Source: Pseudoclavibacter terrae
GTDB taxonomy: Bacteria; Actinomycetota; Actinomycetes; Actinomycetales; Microbacteriaceae
Length of the DNA: 64,000 nucleotides
Direction of reading: 5' to 3'
Assembly (NCBI RefSeq): GCF_008831075.1
Contig: NZ_WBJX01000001.1
Coordinates: 1,126,515-1,190,514, forward strand
The notes under the pieces were generated by a model that was not told the origin of the DNA, searched no databases, and saw nothing but the letters and a program-made list of their open reading frames with translations. Positions 45,507-57,733 of this stretch are shown one piece after another (the first letter of the stretch is position 1; every line of letters starts with the position of its first letter). The translations under genes and the position numbers were made by a program.

Positions 45507-46421
45507 ATGATCTTGCACGTAGACGCGCAGAGAAAGCTGGTTCGCGAACAGCTGAAGGCCGCTGGCATCGCCGACAGCGGCGTCGAGGCGGACCTGCTGC
45601 TCGCCGGTGTGCTCGGCATCTCGCGCGGCGAGGTGCAGATGCGCTCGCTGCTGGGCCGGGAGCTGTCGGAGATGGAAGCACGGGAGGTGGGGGCGGCGAC
45701 GGCGAGACGAGCGCGTCGGGAGCCCCTCCAGCACGTTCTCGGCGTGGCGCCCTTCCTCGACATGGAGCTCGCCGTCGGCCCAGGGGTCTTCGTCCCGCGG
45801 CCCGAGACGGAATCGCTCGTGACCGCCGCCGTCGCCCTACTCGGGCAGGATCCGAGCTCCAGTGTCGGCCAGCTGACGGGCATCGACGTCGGCTCCGGCA
45901 GCGGGGCGGTGGCGCTCGGCGTCGCTCGCGCACACGGACGCATCCGCATGACGGCGATCGAGCGTTCGAGTGCCGCCTGGCCCTGGCTTCGGGCGAACGT
46001 CGAAGCGTTCGGGGACGGGCACGTCGACGTGTTCTTCGGAGACGCCGAGCGCGCCTTCTCGGTGGTGCCGCCCGGCTCGCTCGATCTCGTCGTCTCCAAC
46101 CCGCCGTACGTGCCCGCCGCGAACCGGCCGGAGAGTCGCGAGGTCTGGCGGCACGACCCCGAAGAGGCGCTCTACTCCGGAGTCGACGGCCTCGACTTCA
46201 TCCGAGAGCTCGCCACCTGGTCGTCCGCCGCGCTCGCACGAGGCGGCGTGCTCATCGTCGAGCACGAGGACTCCCAGGGGGCCGAGATCAGGCAGATCTT
46301 CGCCGACGCCGGCTTCATCGACGCCGCCACCCGTCAGGACCTCACCGGCAGGGACCGCCTCACATCCGCCGTGCGCTCCGCGTCGGGCGAGGGCGGATGC
46401 GACCAGCCGACTATCATGTGA
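45507..46421 (+). CDS. prmC: Peptide chain release factor N5-glutamine methyltransferase
   Basis: A 304-residue S-adenosylmethionine-dependent enzyme that methylates the GGQ glutamine of release factors. The N-terminal helical domain (VEADLLLAGVLG) recognises the factor. The Rossmann domain has GIDVGSGSGAVALGVA and the catalytic NPPYVP near residue 198. ATG at 45507 is preceded by GGGAG at good spacing; an upstream in-frame ATG at 45471 has no ribosome site. It is the first gene of a run through tsaC and wecA to the ATP synthase operon. Confidence 0.9.
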   Translation: MILHVDAQRKLVREQLKAAGIADSGVEADLLLAGVLGISRGEVQMRSLLGRELSEMEAREVGAATARRARREPLQHVLGVAPFLDMELAVGPGVFVPRPETESLVTAAVALLGQDPSSSVGQLTGIDVGSGSGAVALGVARAHGRIRMTAIERSSAAWPWLRANVEAFGDGHVDVFFGDAERAFSVVPPGSLDLVVSNPPYVPAANRPESREVWRHDPEEALYSGVDGLDFIRELATWSSAALARGGVLIVEHEDSQGAEIRQIFADAGFIDAATRQDLTGRDRLTSAVRSASGEGGCDQPTIM

Positions 46422-46427
46422 CGAAGA

Positions 46428-47147
46428 ATGGGACAGATCTACGCCACCACAGACTCACTCGACCTCCTGGCAGCGGTCCGCGCGGCACGCACGGCCATCG
46501 CGAGCGGCGAGGTCATCGTCATGCCGACCGACACGGTGTACGGCATCGCAGCCGACGCCTTCTCGGCATCGGCCGTCCAGCGTCTGCTGGACGCCAAGGG
46601 GCGCACGCGCGCGACCCCGCCGCCGGTGCTCGTGGCGAACCACGAGACACTCGACGCGCTCGCCGAGAACGTGCACCCGCTCGCGCGGCAGCTCTTCGAG
46701 CGCTTCGCACCCGGCCCGCTCACGGTCATCCTTCAGGCGATGGGCTCGCTGCAGTGGGACCTCGGCGAGACGAACGGGACGGTCGCCCTGCGCATCCCCG
46801 ACAGCCGCCTCGCACGCGAGCTGCTCAAGGAGACGGGCCCACTCGCGGTCTCGAGCGCCAACAAGCACGGCGAGGCGGCGGCGACGACGGTGCAGGAGGC
46901 CCTCGACGCCCTCGGGGAGGTCGTCGGAGTGTTCCTCGACGGCGGCCCGGCCGGAGGCGAGGCCTCCACGATCGTGGACGCGACCCCGCTGACCCGGGGT
47001 GAGCCCGCGCGCATCGTCCGACAGGGTGCGCTCTCCCGCGAGCTCATCGAAGAGGTGCTCGGCGACAAGCTCGCGCCGGTCGATGCCCCGGATCCGGAGC
47101 CAGCAGGCGAAGCAGAGCCGAAGTCGTCGACGGGGCACGAGTCCTAG
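46428..47147 (+). CDS. tsaC: Threonylcarbamoyl-AMP synthase (Sua5/YrdC)
   Basis: A 239-residue YrdC-fold enzyme; it makes threonylcarbamoyl-AMP for the t6A modification of ANN-decoding tRNAs. Signatures are VIVMPTDTVYGIAADAFS near residue 30, the basic KGRTRATPPPVLV, FAPGPLTVIL and TGPLAVSSANKHGE. The C-terminal tail (DAPDPEPAGEAEPKSS) is acidic and disordered, and no Sua5 domain is attached. It begins 6 nt after prmC and runs into wecA with a 1-nt gap, so these are translated together. Confidence 0.93.
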   Translation: MGQIYATTDSLDLLAAVRAARTAIASGEVIVMPTDTVYGIAADAFSASAVQRLLDAKGRTRATPPPVLVANHETLDALAENVHPLARQLFERFAPGPLTVILQAMGSLQWDLGETNGTVALRIPDSRLARELLKETGPLAVSSANKHGEAAATTVQEALDALGEVVGVFLDGGPAGGEASTIVDATPLTRGEPARIVRQGALSRELIEEVLGDKLAPVDAPDPEPAGEAEPKSSTGHES

Positions 47148-47148
47148 C

Positions 47149-48360
47149 GTGCGGATCTACCTCGCCCTCGTGGTCGGCACGGCGCTTGTCACGCTCGTGC
47201 TCGTCTACGTGGTCTGGCGACTCGCGATGCGCTACAAGTGGTACCCGCCCGTCCGCGACAGGGACGTCCACACGACGCCCAAGCCGAGGCTCGGCGGCGT
47301 CGCGATGTTCGTCGGCATGCTGCTCGCGCTCGCCGCGGCCTCGCAGATACCGTTCTTCTCGCTCGTCTTCGAACAGCCGGGGCGGGTCTGGGCCCTCGTC
47401 GGCGCAGCGTCCCTCATCGTCCTGATCGGCGTGATCGACGACTTCATCGACCTCGACTGGATGACGAAGCTCGCCGGCCAGATCCTCGCCGCCATCCTCC
47501 TCGCCTGGCAGGGCGTCGCGATCACCTCGCTCCCGATCGGAGGCATCACGGTCGGCTCCCAGTGGATGTCGATCGCCATCACGGTGCTCGCCGTCGTCCT
47601 GGTGATGAACGCCGTCAACTTCATCGACGGACTCGACGGGCTCGTCGCCGGAGTCGCGATCATCGCGAACGGCGTCTTCCTGGTCTACAGCTACGTGCTC
47701 AGCGAATTCGCGGGTCAGACGGGGCGCTTCACGATGGGCGCGCTGCTCTCGGCGATCGTCATCGGCATCTGCCTCGGCTTCCTGGTTCTGAACTGGTACC
47801 CGTCGAAGATGTTCATGGGCGACGGGGGAGCGCTCCTCGTGGGCCTGCTGATGGCGGCCAGCGCCGTGGCGGTCACCGGCGAGGTCGACCCGCAGACGAT
47901 CAGCCGGACCGAGCTCTGGCCCGCGTTCCTGCCCATGATCATCCCGTTCGCCGTGCTCATCGTGCCGCTTCTCGATTTCTCCCTCGCCGTGTTCCGACGG
48001 ATGAGGGCCGGCAAGTCGCCCTTCACCGCCGACCGCAAGCACCTCCACCACCGCCTGCTCGACATGGGCCACTCCCAGCGGTGGGCGGTCGTCGTCTTCT
48101 ACTCCTGGACGGCTGTCGTGTCGGTGGGCGCGCTCATGGCGTTCGCAGCCGACCTCATCTCGATCCCGATCGGACTCGTCATCGGCTTCGTCGTCGTCGG
48201 CTTCGTCCTCTGCACGCTGGTGACCATCGCGCCGCTCAGCAGGCGCAAGTCGCGGGAGCGCCACGCGCAGAAGGCTCCGGGCGAGAACGCCCACGACGAG
48301 CTCGCCGATGCAAACGCCTCGCTGCTCAAGGCAGCACCCGAATCCGGAATGGACGCATGA
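47149..48360 (+). CDS. wecA: Undecaprenyl-phosphate GlcNAc-1-phosphate transferase (WecA/MraY family)
   Basis: A 403-residue polytopic membrane enzyme with about 11 hydrophobic segments. It transfers GlcNAc-1-P to polyprenyl phosphate and starts arabinogalactan-like or teichoic glycan synthesis. Metal and substrate motifs are VIDDFIDLDW, NAVNFIDGLDGLVAG, the FMGDGGALL loop, and the HLHHRL signature that marks the WecA branch rather than MraY. The GTG at 47149 is 1 nt after the tsaC stop. Its stop overlaps the next gene (ATGA). Linkage to the atp operon is common in actinobacteria. Confidence 0.93.
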   Translation: MRIYLALVVGTALVTLVLVYVVWRLAMRYKWYPPVRDRDVHTTPKPRLGGVAMFVGMLLALAAASQIPFFSLVFEQPGRVWALVGAASLIVLIGVIDDFIDLDWMTKLAGQILAAILLAWQGVAITSLPIGGITVGSQWMSIAITVLAVVLVMNAVNFIDGLDGLVAGVAIIANGVFLVYSYVLSEFAGQTGRFTMGALLSAIVIGICLGFLVLNWYPSKMFMGDGGALLVGLLMAASAVAVTGEVDPQTISRTELWPAFLPMIIPFAVLIVPLLDFSLAVFRRMRAGKSPFTADRKHLHHRLLDMGHSQRWAVVVFYSWTAVVSVGALMAFAADLISIPIGLVIGFVVVGFVLCTLVTIAPLSRRKSRERHAQKAPGENAHDELADANASLLKAAPESGMDA

Positions 48361-48797
48361 ACTCCTCTACGACCCCCACCTCCGTGCCCATCTTCAAGAG
48401 CATCCTGAAGTGGTCCGTCGTGGTCGCCATCGCGGTCGCCGTCGTCGGCGGTGCCGCTGGCTTCTTCGCCGTCGGGATCAACGGCCTGTGGAGCGCGCTC
48501 TTCGCCGCCGCCATCACGCTGCTCTTCACGGGCATCACGGTCGTCTCCGTCATCCTGGCGTCGCACCTCGACCAGATCTTCTTCATGGCGACCATCCTCG
48601 GCGCCTGGATCCTCAAGTTCATCGTGTTCCTCGGGGCCCTGTTCCTCATCAGGGACCTGCCGATCGTGCACCTCTTCACGCTCTGGCTGTGCCTCGTCGT
48701 GGCTGTCATCGCGACAGTCGTCGTCGACGTCGTCTGCGTTGTGCGCGGGCGGATGGGCAACGTCAGCGACGTGCGACTGCCCGGCGACGACAAATAG
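48357..48797 (+). CDS. atpI: ATP synthase-associated membrane protein, AtpI-like
   Basis: A 146-residue protein with four transmembrane helices in two hairpins (WSVVVAIAVAVVGGAAGFFAV; LWSALFAAAITLLFTGITVV; FMATILGAWILKFIVFLGALF; LFTLWLCLVVAVIATVVVDVV). The place immediately before atpB fits AtpI, which helps c-ring assembly. Sequence similarity across AtpI proteins is weak, so the name rests mostly on context and topology. It overlaps wecA by 4 nt. The C-terminus (MGNVSDVRLPGDDK) faces the cytosol. Confidence 0.8.
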   Translation: MNSSTTPTSVPIFKSILKWSVVVAIAVAVVGGAAGFFAVGINGLWSALFAAAITLLFTGITVVSVILASHLDQIFFMATILGAWILKFIVFLGALFLIRDLPIVHLFTLWLCLVVAVIATVVVDVVCVVRGRMGNVSDVRLPGDDK

Positions 48798-48851
48798 TAG
48801 AAAAGTTGGCTCAGGAGGCCCGAAGTGCACTCCTGCCTGGGGATTTCTTGA

Positions 48852-48857
48852 TAGGCT
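48852..48857 (+). promoter_or_regulatory. Candidate -10 (TAGGCT) for the atp operon
   Basis: TAGGCT lies in the 93-nt gap before atpB and would start transcription near 48864, just before the hairpin at 48871-48889. This would add an ATP synthase-specific promoter to read-through from prmC-wecA. Confidence 0.35.
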
Positions 48858-48870
48858 GATCCAGGTGCGC

Positions 48871-48889
48871 CGAGAAGGGGTCCTTCTCG
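48871..48889 (+). promoter_or_regulatory. Hairpin covering the atpB ribosome-site region
   Basis: CGAGAAGG and CCTTCTCG form a perfect 8-bp stem with a 3-nt loop (GGT), ending 1 nt before the GTG at 48891. The only Shine-Dalgarno-like bases (AAGGGG) are inside it. Either translation is gated or the true start is further downstream. Confidence 0.45.
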
Positions 48890-48890
48890 T

Positions 48891-50088
<1,198 letters not shown>

Positions 50089-50100
50089 GCGGGTCCGCAC

Positions 50101-50670
50101 ATGAGCACTTTCGCACTGTCGGCGGCTACGTCGACGCTCGCAGCGGAGGAAGGCGGCAACGTCCTTCTTCCCGCTACGTATGACATCGTCTGGTCGGCGG
50201 TCGTCTTCGTTGTGCTCGGATTCTTCTTCTGGAAATTCGCCATCCCGGCGCTGCGCAAGGTGCTCGACGAGCGCGAGGCGCAGATCGAGGGCGGCATCCG
50301 CAAGGCGGAGATCGCCCAGGCCGAGGCCGCTGCCAAGCGCGACGAGAACGAGAAGCTTCTCGCCGCCGCGCGAACCGAAGCCGCGGAGATCCGCGAGCAG
50401 GCTCGCGTCGACGCAGATCAGATCAAGGTCCAGAAGAAGGCCGAGACGCAGGCTGAGCTCGACCGCATGACCGCTTCCGCAAAGGCCCAGATCGAGGCGG
50501 AGCGCCAGACGGCGATCGTCTCGCTCCGCGCCGAGGTGGGCACGCTTGCACTCGACCTCGCCTCCGGCGTCGTCGGAGAGAGCCTGCGCGAGGACAGCCG
50601 CTCGACGGCTTACGTCGACCGGTTCCTGAGCGAGCTCGACAACGACCAGAAGGCAGGAACGCACAGCTGA
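50101..50670 (+). CDS. atpF: F1Fo ATP synthase subunit b
   Basis: A 189-residue stator subunit with one N-terminal membrane helix (YDIVWSAVVFVVLGFFFWKF) and a long Ala/Glu/Lys coiled coil that holds F1 still. It is not fused to the delta subunit, unlike in mycobacteria. The gene is 12 nt after atpE and its stop TGA overlaps the atpH ATG. Confidence 0.95.
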   Translation: MSTFALSAATSTLAAEEGGNVLLPATYDIVWSAVVFVVLGFFFWKFAIPALRKVLDEREAQIEGGIRKAEIAQAEAAAKRDENEKLLAAARTEAAEIREQARVDADQIKVQKKAETQAELDRMTASAKAQIEAERQTAIVSLRAEVGTLALDLASGVVGESLREDSRSTAYVDRFLSELDNDQKAGTHS

Positions 50671-51461
50671 TGGGAAGCGCGACCAGACACGCACTGGCAG
50701 CCCTCAAGAACAGCGTCGACGGCTGGGGCCAGGCAGAGCTTGGAGATGCTGAGCAGGTGTTCGCGGCGGTCAACGCAGCGGGCGCCAACCAGCACCTCCT
50801 CGCAGCACTGTCCAACCCCGCCGCCGACGTCAGCGCCAGGCGCGAGCTCGCAGGGACGGTCTTCGGATCGCACCTCGGCCCGCGTGCGCTGCAGCTCCTC
50901 CAGGACGCTGTCAGCCAGACCTGGTCGAGCAACCATGAGTTCGCGCTCGGCCTGCAGGAACTCGCAGTCCGTGCCACGGCCCAGACCGCAGGAGCGCAGT
51001 CGGTCATCGCCGCCGAGCTCACCACGGTCGCTGACACGATCAGCGCCAACCCGGAGCTCGAGCTCACGCTCGGGTCGCGCCTCGGAGACTCGGCTGTCAA
51101 GTCGCAGCTCATCGAGCGCCTCTTCGCGGGCAAGATCAGCGCGCCCAGCCTGCTGATCCTCCGCGAGCTCGTGGGCAACCCGCTCGGTCGCCGCACGCGC
51201 CGCCTCCTCACGTGGGCTGGCGAAGTGGTCGCCGACCAGGCAGGCCGCTCGGTCGCAACCGTCACGGTGGCGAGTCCGCTCGCCCCCGAGCAGCTCGCGA
51301 AGCTCGAGGCGGGACTCACGCGTCGGTTCAACCGGCGCGTCTCCGTCACCACGGTCATCGACCCGAAGATCATCGGCGGCCTGCGCGTGCAGCTTGGCGA
51401 TGACGTGATCGACGACAGCGTCGCCGCTCGACTCAACAACCTCCGCCTGCAGCTCGCCTGA
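50670..51461 (+). CDS. atpH: F1Fo ATP synthase subunit delta
   Basis: A 263-residue peripheral stalk protein that joins subunit b to the top of F1. The OSCP domain is C-terminal ([39 protein letters not shown]). It has about 80 more N-terminal residues than E. coli delta, which is common in actinobacteria. It shares 1 nt with atpF (TGATG), which implies coupling. Confidence 0.94.
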   Translation: MGSATRHALAALKNSVDGWGQAELGDAEQVFAAVNAAGANQHLLAALSNPAADVSARRELAGTVFGSHLGPRALQLLQDAVSQTWSSNHEFALGLQELAVRATAQTAGAQSVIAAELTTVADTISANPELELTLGSRLGDSAVKSQLIERLFAGKISAPSLLILRELVGNPLGRRTRRLLTWAGEVVADQAGRSVATVTVASPLAPEQLAKLEAGLTRRFNRRVSVTTVIDPKIIGGLRVQLGDDVIDDSVAARLNNLRLQLA

Positions 51462-51513
51462 GCCTCACGCACTGAAACTCTCGGGGCGAGGCCCCGGACG
51501 ACAAGGGAAGAAC

Positions 51514-53139
51514 ATGTCAGAACTCACAATCAATCCGGATGAGATCCGCGACGCGCTTCAGCAGTTCGCTTCCTCATACCGTCCGGAAGGCGCCACGGCG
51601 ACCGAGGTCGGCACCGTGGTTGACGCCTCGGACGGCATCGCGCACGTCGAGGGTCTCCCTGGCGTCATGGCCAACGAGCTCATCACCTTCGCCGACGGAA
51701 CGCTCGGCCTCGCCCAGAACCTCGACGAGAGCAGCATCGGCGTCATCGTCCTCGGCGAGTTCCAGGGCATCGTCGAGGGCATGGAAGTCCGCCGCACCGG
51801 CGAGGTGCTCTCCGTCCCAGTCGGCGACGGCTACCTCGGCCGCGTCGTCGACCCGCTCGGGAACGCAATCGACGGACTCGGCGAGATCGCCACCTCCGGT
51901 CGCCGCGCCCTCGAGCTCCAGGCGCCGGGCGTCATGGACCGCAAGTCGGTGCACGAGCCGCTCGAGACCGGCATCAAGGCCATCGACGCGATGATCCCCG
52001 TCGGCCGCGGCCAGCGCCAGCTGATCATCGGCGACCGCCAGACCGGCAAGACGGCCATCGCGATCGACGCCATCATCAACCAGAAGGCCAACTGGGAGTC
52101 GGGCGACGTCAACAAGCAGGTTCGCTGCATCTACGTCGCCGTCGGCCAGAAGGGCTCGACCATCGCCTCCGTCAAGGGCGCGCTGGAAGACGCCGGAGCA
52201 ATGGAGTACACGACGATCGTCGCGTCTCCCGCATCCGACCCCGCAGGCTTCAAGTACCTCGCCCCGTACACCGGTTCGGCCATCGGCCAGCAGTGGATGT
52301 ACGAGGGCAAGCACGTCCTCATCGTGTTCGACGACCTGTCGAAGCAGGCTGAGGCCTACCGCGCCGTCTCGCTCCTCCTGCGCCGCCCGCCGGGCCGCGA
52401 GGCCTACCCGGGTGACGTGTTCTACCTGCACTCCCGCCTCCTCGAGCGCTGCGCGAAGCTCTCCGACGCGATGGGTGCAGGCTCGATGACCGGTCTTCCG
52501 ATCATCGAGACGAAGGCCAACGACGTCTCCGCGTACATCCCGACCAACGTGATCTCGATCACCGACGGCCAGATCTTCCTGCAGTCCGACCTCTTCAACG
52601 CCAACCAGCGTCCCGCGGTCGACGTCGGAATCTCCGTCTCACGAGTCGGCGGCGACGCGCAGCAGAAGCACATCAAGAAGGTCTCGGGAACGCTCAAGCT
52701 CGAGCTCGCCCAGTACCGTTCGCAGCAGGCGTTCGCGATGTTCGCATCCGACCTCGATGCGACGACGCGCAAGCAGCTCGAGCGTGGCGCACGCCTCACC
52801 GAGCTCCTCAAGCAGCCGCAGTACTCGCCGTACCCCGTCGAGCAGCAGGTCGTCGCGATCTGGGCCGGCACCAACGGCAAGCTCGACCTCGTCCCGGTCG
52901 ACGAGGTGCTGCGCTTCGAGCGCGAGCTCCTCGAGTACCTCGAGCGCAACACCGACGTCCTCGGCCTCCTCCGCGACAGCGGAAAGCTCGAAGACGACAC
53001 GCTGAAGGCCATGGCCGACGGTGTCGACGCCTTCGTGAAGACGTACCTCAAGAACGACGGAACTCCGCTCGTCGCAAGCGCCGAACAGGTCGCCGCTGAC
53101 GAGATCGAGCAGGAGAAGATCGTCAAGAAGCGCCGCTAG
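51514..53139 (+). CDS. atpA: F1Fo ATP synthase subunit alpha
   Basis: A 541-residue F1 subunit that binds nucleotide at non-catalytic sites. Walker A is GDRQTGKT near residue 172, Walker B is in [12 protein letters not shown], and the signature [13 protein letters not shown] is present. The C-terminus extends past the E. coli end by a Lys/Glu-rich tail ([14 protein letters not shown]), a feature in actinobacteria where such tails can limit ATP hydrolysis. AAGGGAAG precedes the ATG. Confidence 0.97.
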   Translation: MSELTINPDEIRDALQQFASSYRPEGATATEVGTVVDASDGIAHVEGLPGVMANELITFADGTLGLAQNLDESSIGVIVLGEFQGIVEGMEVRRTGEVLSVPVGDGYLGRVVDPLGNAIDGLGEIATSGRRALELQAPGVMDRKSVHEPLETGIKAIDAMIPVGRGQRQLIIGDRQTGKTAIAIDAIINQKANWESGDVNKQVRCIYVAVGQKGSTIASVKGALEDAGAMEYTTIVASPASDPAGFKYLAPYTGSAIGQQWMYEGKHVLIVFDDLSKQAEAYRAVSLLLRRPPGREAYPGDVFYLHSRLLERCAKLSDAMGAGSMTGLPIIETKANDVSAYIPTNVISITDGQIFLQSDLFNANQRPAVDVGISVSRVGGDAQQKHIKKVSGTLKLELAQYRSQQAFAMFASDLDATTRKQLERGARLTELLKQPQYSPYPVEQQVVAIWAGTNGKLDLVPVDEVLRFERELLEYLERNTDVLGLLRDSGKLEDDTLKAMADGVDAFVKTYLKNDGTPLVASAEQVAADEIEQEKIVKKRR

Positions 53140-53177
53140 GCGCCCTCGACGACTTCGACGACGAGCACAGGAGAAGC

Positions 53178-54074
53178 ATGGGAGCACAACTTCGGGTCTA
53201 CCGGCAGAAGATCAAGTCTGCCCAGACGATGAAGAAGGTCACCCGCGCCATGGAGCTGATCGCCACTTCGCGCATCACCAAGGCGCGGAAACGCATGGCC
53301 GAGTCGAACCCGTACGCGCAGGCGATCACCGAGGCAGTCTCGGCAGTGGCCAGCTACACGGACATCGATCACATCCTCGTCACCGAGCGTGAAGAGGTGC
53401 GCCGCGTCGCGGTCGTCGTCTTCACGAGCGACCGAGGCCTCAACGGAGCCTTCTCGTCGAGCGTGCTTCGCGAGGCCGAGGGCCTCACGAACCAGCTCGA
53501 GTCAGAAGGCAAGGAAGTCGTCCACTATCTCATCGGGCGCAAGGCGGTGGGCTACTTCGCCTTCCGCAAGCGCGCGAGCGAGAAGCAGTGGACAGGCTCG
53601 ACGGACCTCCCGGTCTTCCAGACCGCGAAGGAGCTCGGCGAGGCACTGGTCGAACGGTTCACGATTCCCTTCGAGGACGGCGGCGTGGAGGAGATCCACT
53701 ACGTCTACAACCGGTTCCAGTCGATGGTCACGCAGACGCCGACCGTCGTGCGGCTCCTGCCGCTCGAGGTCGTCGAAAGCGACGACGTCGCAGAAGAGGC
53801 CCCGCTGCTCCCGCTGTACGAGTTCGAGCCGGATGCGGAGACGGTGCTCCACGCACTGCTTCCCGACTACATCCAGGCGCGCCTCTTCAACGCCATGCTG
53901 CACTCCGCCGCATCCGAGCACGCTGCCCGCCAGCGCGCGATGAGCGCGGCTTCCGACAACGCAGACACCCTGGTGCGCGACTACACCAGGCTCGCGAACA
54001 ACGCGCGCCAGGCAGAGATCACGCAGCAGATTTCCGAGATCGTGGGCGGCGCGGACGCGCTCGCAACCGCATAA
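53178..54074 (+). CDS. atpG: F1Fo ATP synthase subunit gamma
   Basis: A 298-residue central shaft. The N-terminal helix ([29 protein letters not shown]) and the C-terminal helix ([20 protein letters not shown]) form the coiled coil that turns inside alpha3beta3. Length and motifs are standard. It lies 38 nt after atpA with CAGGAGA upstream of the ATG. Confidence 0.96.
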   Translation: MGAQLRVYRQKIKSAQTMKKVTRAMELIATSRITKARKRMAESNPYAQAITEAVSAVASYTDIDHILVTEREEVRRVAVVVFTSDRGLNGAFSSSVLREAEGLTNQLESEGKEVVHYLIGRKAVGYFAFRKRASEKQWTGSTDLPVFQTAKELGEALVERFTIPFEDGGVEEIHYVYNRFQSMVTQTPTVVRLLPLEVVESDDVAEEAPLLPLYEFEPDAETVLHALLPDYIQARLFNAMLHSAASEHAARQRAMSAASDNADTLVRDYTRLANNARQAEITQQISEIVGGADALATA

Positions 54075-55571
<1,497 letters not shown>

Positions 55572-55573
55572 TC

Positions 55574-55852
55574 ATGGCAGGCAAAGGCGAACTGACCGTC
55601 AAGGTCGTCGAAGCAACCAAGCTCGTCTGGGAGGGGAGCGCGACCATGGTCGTCGCCCGCACCTCCGAGGGCGAGATCGGAATCCTCTCCGGCCACGAGC
55701 CTGTGCTCGCAGCCCTGGGTGCCGGACAGGTTCGCATCACGGCTTCCGACGGATCGAAGATCGTCGCCAACGCCGAGGGCGGCTTCCTCTCGGTGAACAG
55801 CGACGTCGTCACGGTCGTCGCCGGCGAGGCTGAACTCGTCTCCGGGGAGTGA
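55574..55852 (+). CDS. atpC: F1Fo ATP synthase subunit epsilon (short form)
   Basis: A 92-residue beta-sandwich (LTVKVVEATKLVWEGSA; GEIGILSGHEPVLAALGAG). The C-terminal helical hairpin that inhibits ATP hydrolysis in E. coli is missing, so any inhibition must come from elsewhere, for example the alpha tail. ATG at 55574 is 2 nt after the atpD stop. Its stop overlaps the next gene (GTGA). Confidence 0.94.
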   Translation: MAGKGELTVKVVEATKLVWEGSATMVVARTSEGEIGILSGHEPVLAALGAGQVRITASDGSKIVANAEGGFLSVNSDVVTVVAGEAELVSGE

Positions 55853-56664
55853 CCGAAGGTCTCCTGCTGCTGTTGCCGCCGTCCGAAACAAAACGGGACG
55901 GCGGCAACGCTGCGTTCACGGGGGAGTTGGTCGAGAGCCCGGAAGCAGGCGGGCTCAGCTGGCCGGAGACATTCGCGGCGACGCGGGAGCTCGTCGCCAG
56001 TGAGCTGCACAGCCTCTCGCACGACCGCGAGACCGCCCGCAAGGTGCTCAAGATCTCCGAGAAGCAGGCAGAGATCGAGCTCAACAGGAACCGCACCCTG
56101 CGCTCAGCCCCTCGCATGCCGGCGCTGCTCCGGTACACGGGTGTGCTGTACGACGCCCTCGACGCCCCGACCCTGACCGCGCCCCAGCTGAGCTGGGCGG
56201 CGCACCATGTGGCGGTCCACTCCGCTCTGTTCGGGCTCGTCGGCGGGGGAGAAGGCATTCCCGCCTACCGGCTCTCTGCGGCGTCACGGCTCGGCGGTGT
56301 CGCTGCACCTCGCCGCTGGGCTCCAGCGGCGAGTCAGGCGCTGTCGGCGCACAGGGGGCTTGTGGTCGACCTCCGATCGAAGGCGTACGCCGCGCTCGGA
56401 CCCGTCGAGGCCGCTGAGCGGCATGTGTCCATCGATGTCGTCTCGAGGTCGGCAGACGGCACCGTGCGCTCACTCAACCACTTCAACAAACGAGGCAAGG
56501 GCCTCTTCACGCGCGGTCTCATCACGCGCGCGTCGTCGCAGCCTGACCGGGCAGCGGCGCTGCGGGATGCGGAAGAGCTGGCGGACTTCTGCCGCGAGGC
56601 CGGTTGGGAACTCGAACCAACAGGACCGGGCGCCGCGCGGCTGATCGTGCCGGAAGGCCTCTGA
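55849..56664 (+). CDS. yaaA: YaaA-family peroxide stress protein (DUF328)
   Basis: A 271-residue protein of the UPF0246/YaaA family. Segments typical of it are LLPPSETKRDGG at the N-end, LRYTGVLYDALD near residue 91, VDLRSKAYAALGP and SLNHFNKRGKGLFTRGL. In E. coli YaaA lowers intracellular free iron during peroxide stress and binds DNA. GTG at 55849 overlaps the atpC stop by 4 nt, so it is made as the last gene of the ATP synthase run, which is an uncommon but repeatable actinobacterial placement. Confidence 0.88.
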   Translation: MTEGLLLLLPPSETKRDGGNAAFTGELVESPEAGGLSWPETFAATRELVASELHSLSHDRETARKVLKISEKQAEIELNRNRTLRSAPRMPALLRYTGVLYDALDAPTLTAPQLSWAAHHVAVHSALFGLVGGGEGIPAYRLSAASRLGGVAAPRRWAPAASQALSAHRGLVVDLRSKAYAALGPVEAAERHVSIDVVSRSADGTVRSLNHFNKRGKGLFTRGLITRASSQPDRAAALRDAEELADFCREAGWELEPTGPGAARLIVPEGL

Positions 56665-56722
56665 GCCGCCCGTCGCCGGCAGCAGCGCTTCCGACGCCAG
56701 GCGCGCAGGGGAGCGCTCCCCA

Positions 56723-56752
56723 TCGACAAAGTCGTTGAAACGCCGCTACTTT
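56723..56752 (+). promoter_or_regulatory. Promoter TCGACA-N18-TACTTT with inverted repeat
   Basis: A -35-like TCGACA (56723-56728) and -10-like TACTTT (56747-56752) are 18 nt apart. A 7-bp inverted repeat ACAAAGT/ACTTTGT (56726-56732 and 56748-56754) spans the space between them, a likely operator. Transcription should start at the ATG of the micro-ORF at 56758. Confidence 0.5.
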
Positions 56753-56757
56753 GTACC

Positions 56758-56814
56758 ATGTCTGCGATTTCTGGCTCATGCGCACTCCCCGCGCTCGACG
56801 CAGACGTCGACTGA
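56758..56814 (+). CDS. Leaderless micro-ORF upstream of DUF5684 gene
   Basis: An 18-codon frame (MSAISGSCALPALDADVD) starts 5 nt after the TACTTT hexamer and ends 21 nt before the DUF5684 ATG. The position suggests a leaderless leader peptide that could couple or tune translation of the downstream gene. It holds one Cys and three Asp. It could also be chance; no conservation test was possible. Confidence 0.35.
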   Translation: MSAISGSCALPALDADVD

Positions 56815-56835
56815 ATATCAGAAAGTGACTCCTCC

Positions 56836-57585
56836 ATGGAAATCATCGCTTACGGCGATCAGGCCGCTGCCGGTATCGGCGCCCTCGGGATCCTCCTGTG
56901 GCTCGTCCTCGTGCTCGGCGCGTACGCGCTCACCTCGTGGATCATGTCGAAGGTGTTCACGAAGATGGGCATCGAGGCCTGGAAGGCCTGGGTTCCGGTC
57001 TACAACTCGTGGACGTTCGTCGAAGCCGCGGGCTTCCCCGGCTGGTGGGTCCTCGTCGGTTTCATCCCCGGCGTCAACATCGCCCTCGTCGTGCTCATGG
57101 CCATCGCCGCCTACCGCATCGGTCTCGGCTTCGGCAAGAGCGGCGTCTGGGTGCTGCTCTACATCTTCCTCCCCATCGTGTGGCTCGCCATCATCGGCTT
57201 CGACAGCTCGCGTTGGAACCCGGCACTCATGAACCTGGGTGGCCAGTACGGCCAGCCCCAGGGCGCAGTCGGCTATGGGCCGGGGCCACAGGGACAGGCG
57301 TACGGACAGGCACCGGTGCAGTCCGGCTACGGACAGGCCCCCGCGCAGCCGTACGGACAGAACCCGGCCCAGCCCAACGGCCAGCAGGCATACGGTCAGG
57401 CTCCGGCGCAGTCCAACGGCCAGCAGCCGTACGGTCAGGCTCCGGCGCAGCCGTACGGTCAGCAGCCGTACGGACAGGCACCAACGCAGCAGCCGTACGG
57501 GCAGCCGCCCGTTCAGCAGCCGCCGCTCGGTCGCGCCCCCGAGAACCAGCAGCCGTACGGCCAGCAGCCCCCTTCTCAGCACTGA
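56836..57585 (+). CDS. DUF5684-like membrane protein with Pro/Gly/Gln/Tyr-rich tail
   Basis: A 249-residue protein. The first about 130 residues hold four hydrophobic segments ([60 protein letters not shown]). The [15 protein letters not shown] motif is typical of the DUF5684 family, often mislabelled signal peptidase I. The last about 115 residues are disordered repeats of the type YGQAPAQ. Function is unknown; the tail could form condensates or bind partners, by analogy only. ATG at 56836 is preceded by a weak CTCCTCC, so initiation may depend on the micro-ORF. Confidence 0.75.
   Translation: MEIIAYGDQAAAGIGALGILLWLVLVLGAYALTSWIMSKVFTKMGIEAWKAWVPVYNSWTFVEAAGFPGWWVLVGFIPGVNIALVVLMAIAAYRIGLGFGKSGVWVLLYIFLPIVWLAIIGFDSSRWNPALMNLGGQYGQPQGAVGYGPGPQGQAYGQAPVQSGYGQAPAQPYGQNPAQPNGQQAYGQAPAQSNGQQPYGQAPAQPYGQQPYGQAPTQQPYGQPPVQQPPLGRAPENQQPYGQQPPSQH
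57238..57582 (+). repeat. Pro/Gly/Gln/Tyr repeat region of DUF5684 protein
   Basis: Short repeats QPYGQAPAQ and QQPYGQ run to the C-terminus. The DNA repeats CCGTACGGTCAG-like units in near-identical copies, so length variation between strains is likely. Confidence 0.75.
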
Positions 57586-57611
57586 CGGGGCTGGACACTC
57601 GTCCGGTCTCC

Positions 57612-57649
57612 GAGCACGGCACGCGGATCGTCTTCCGCGTGCCGTGCTC
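57612..57649 (+). terminator. Terminator after DUF5684 gene
   Basis: A perfect 15-bp stem: GAGCACGGCACGCGG (57612-57626) and CCGCGTGCCGTGCTC (57635-57649) with an 8-nt loop, 27 nt after the stop codon. It is followed by TGTT. Confidence 0.75.
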
Positions 57650-57733
57650 TGTTCACTTCGTCGTCACAGGCGTGTGAAACGCTCGCTGTCCACAACCGCG
57701 GTCACCACCGAACCGCACGGCTGACGTGGGGCC

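Noticed and set aside
56836-57585. Signal peptidase I
   Set aside because: The name is often given to this family, but the Ser-Lys catalytic motifs of signal peptidase I are absent; the WVPVYNSW motif fits DUF5684.
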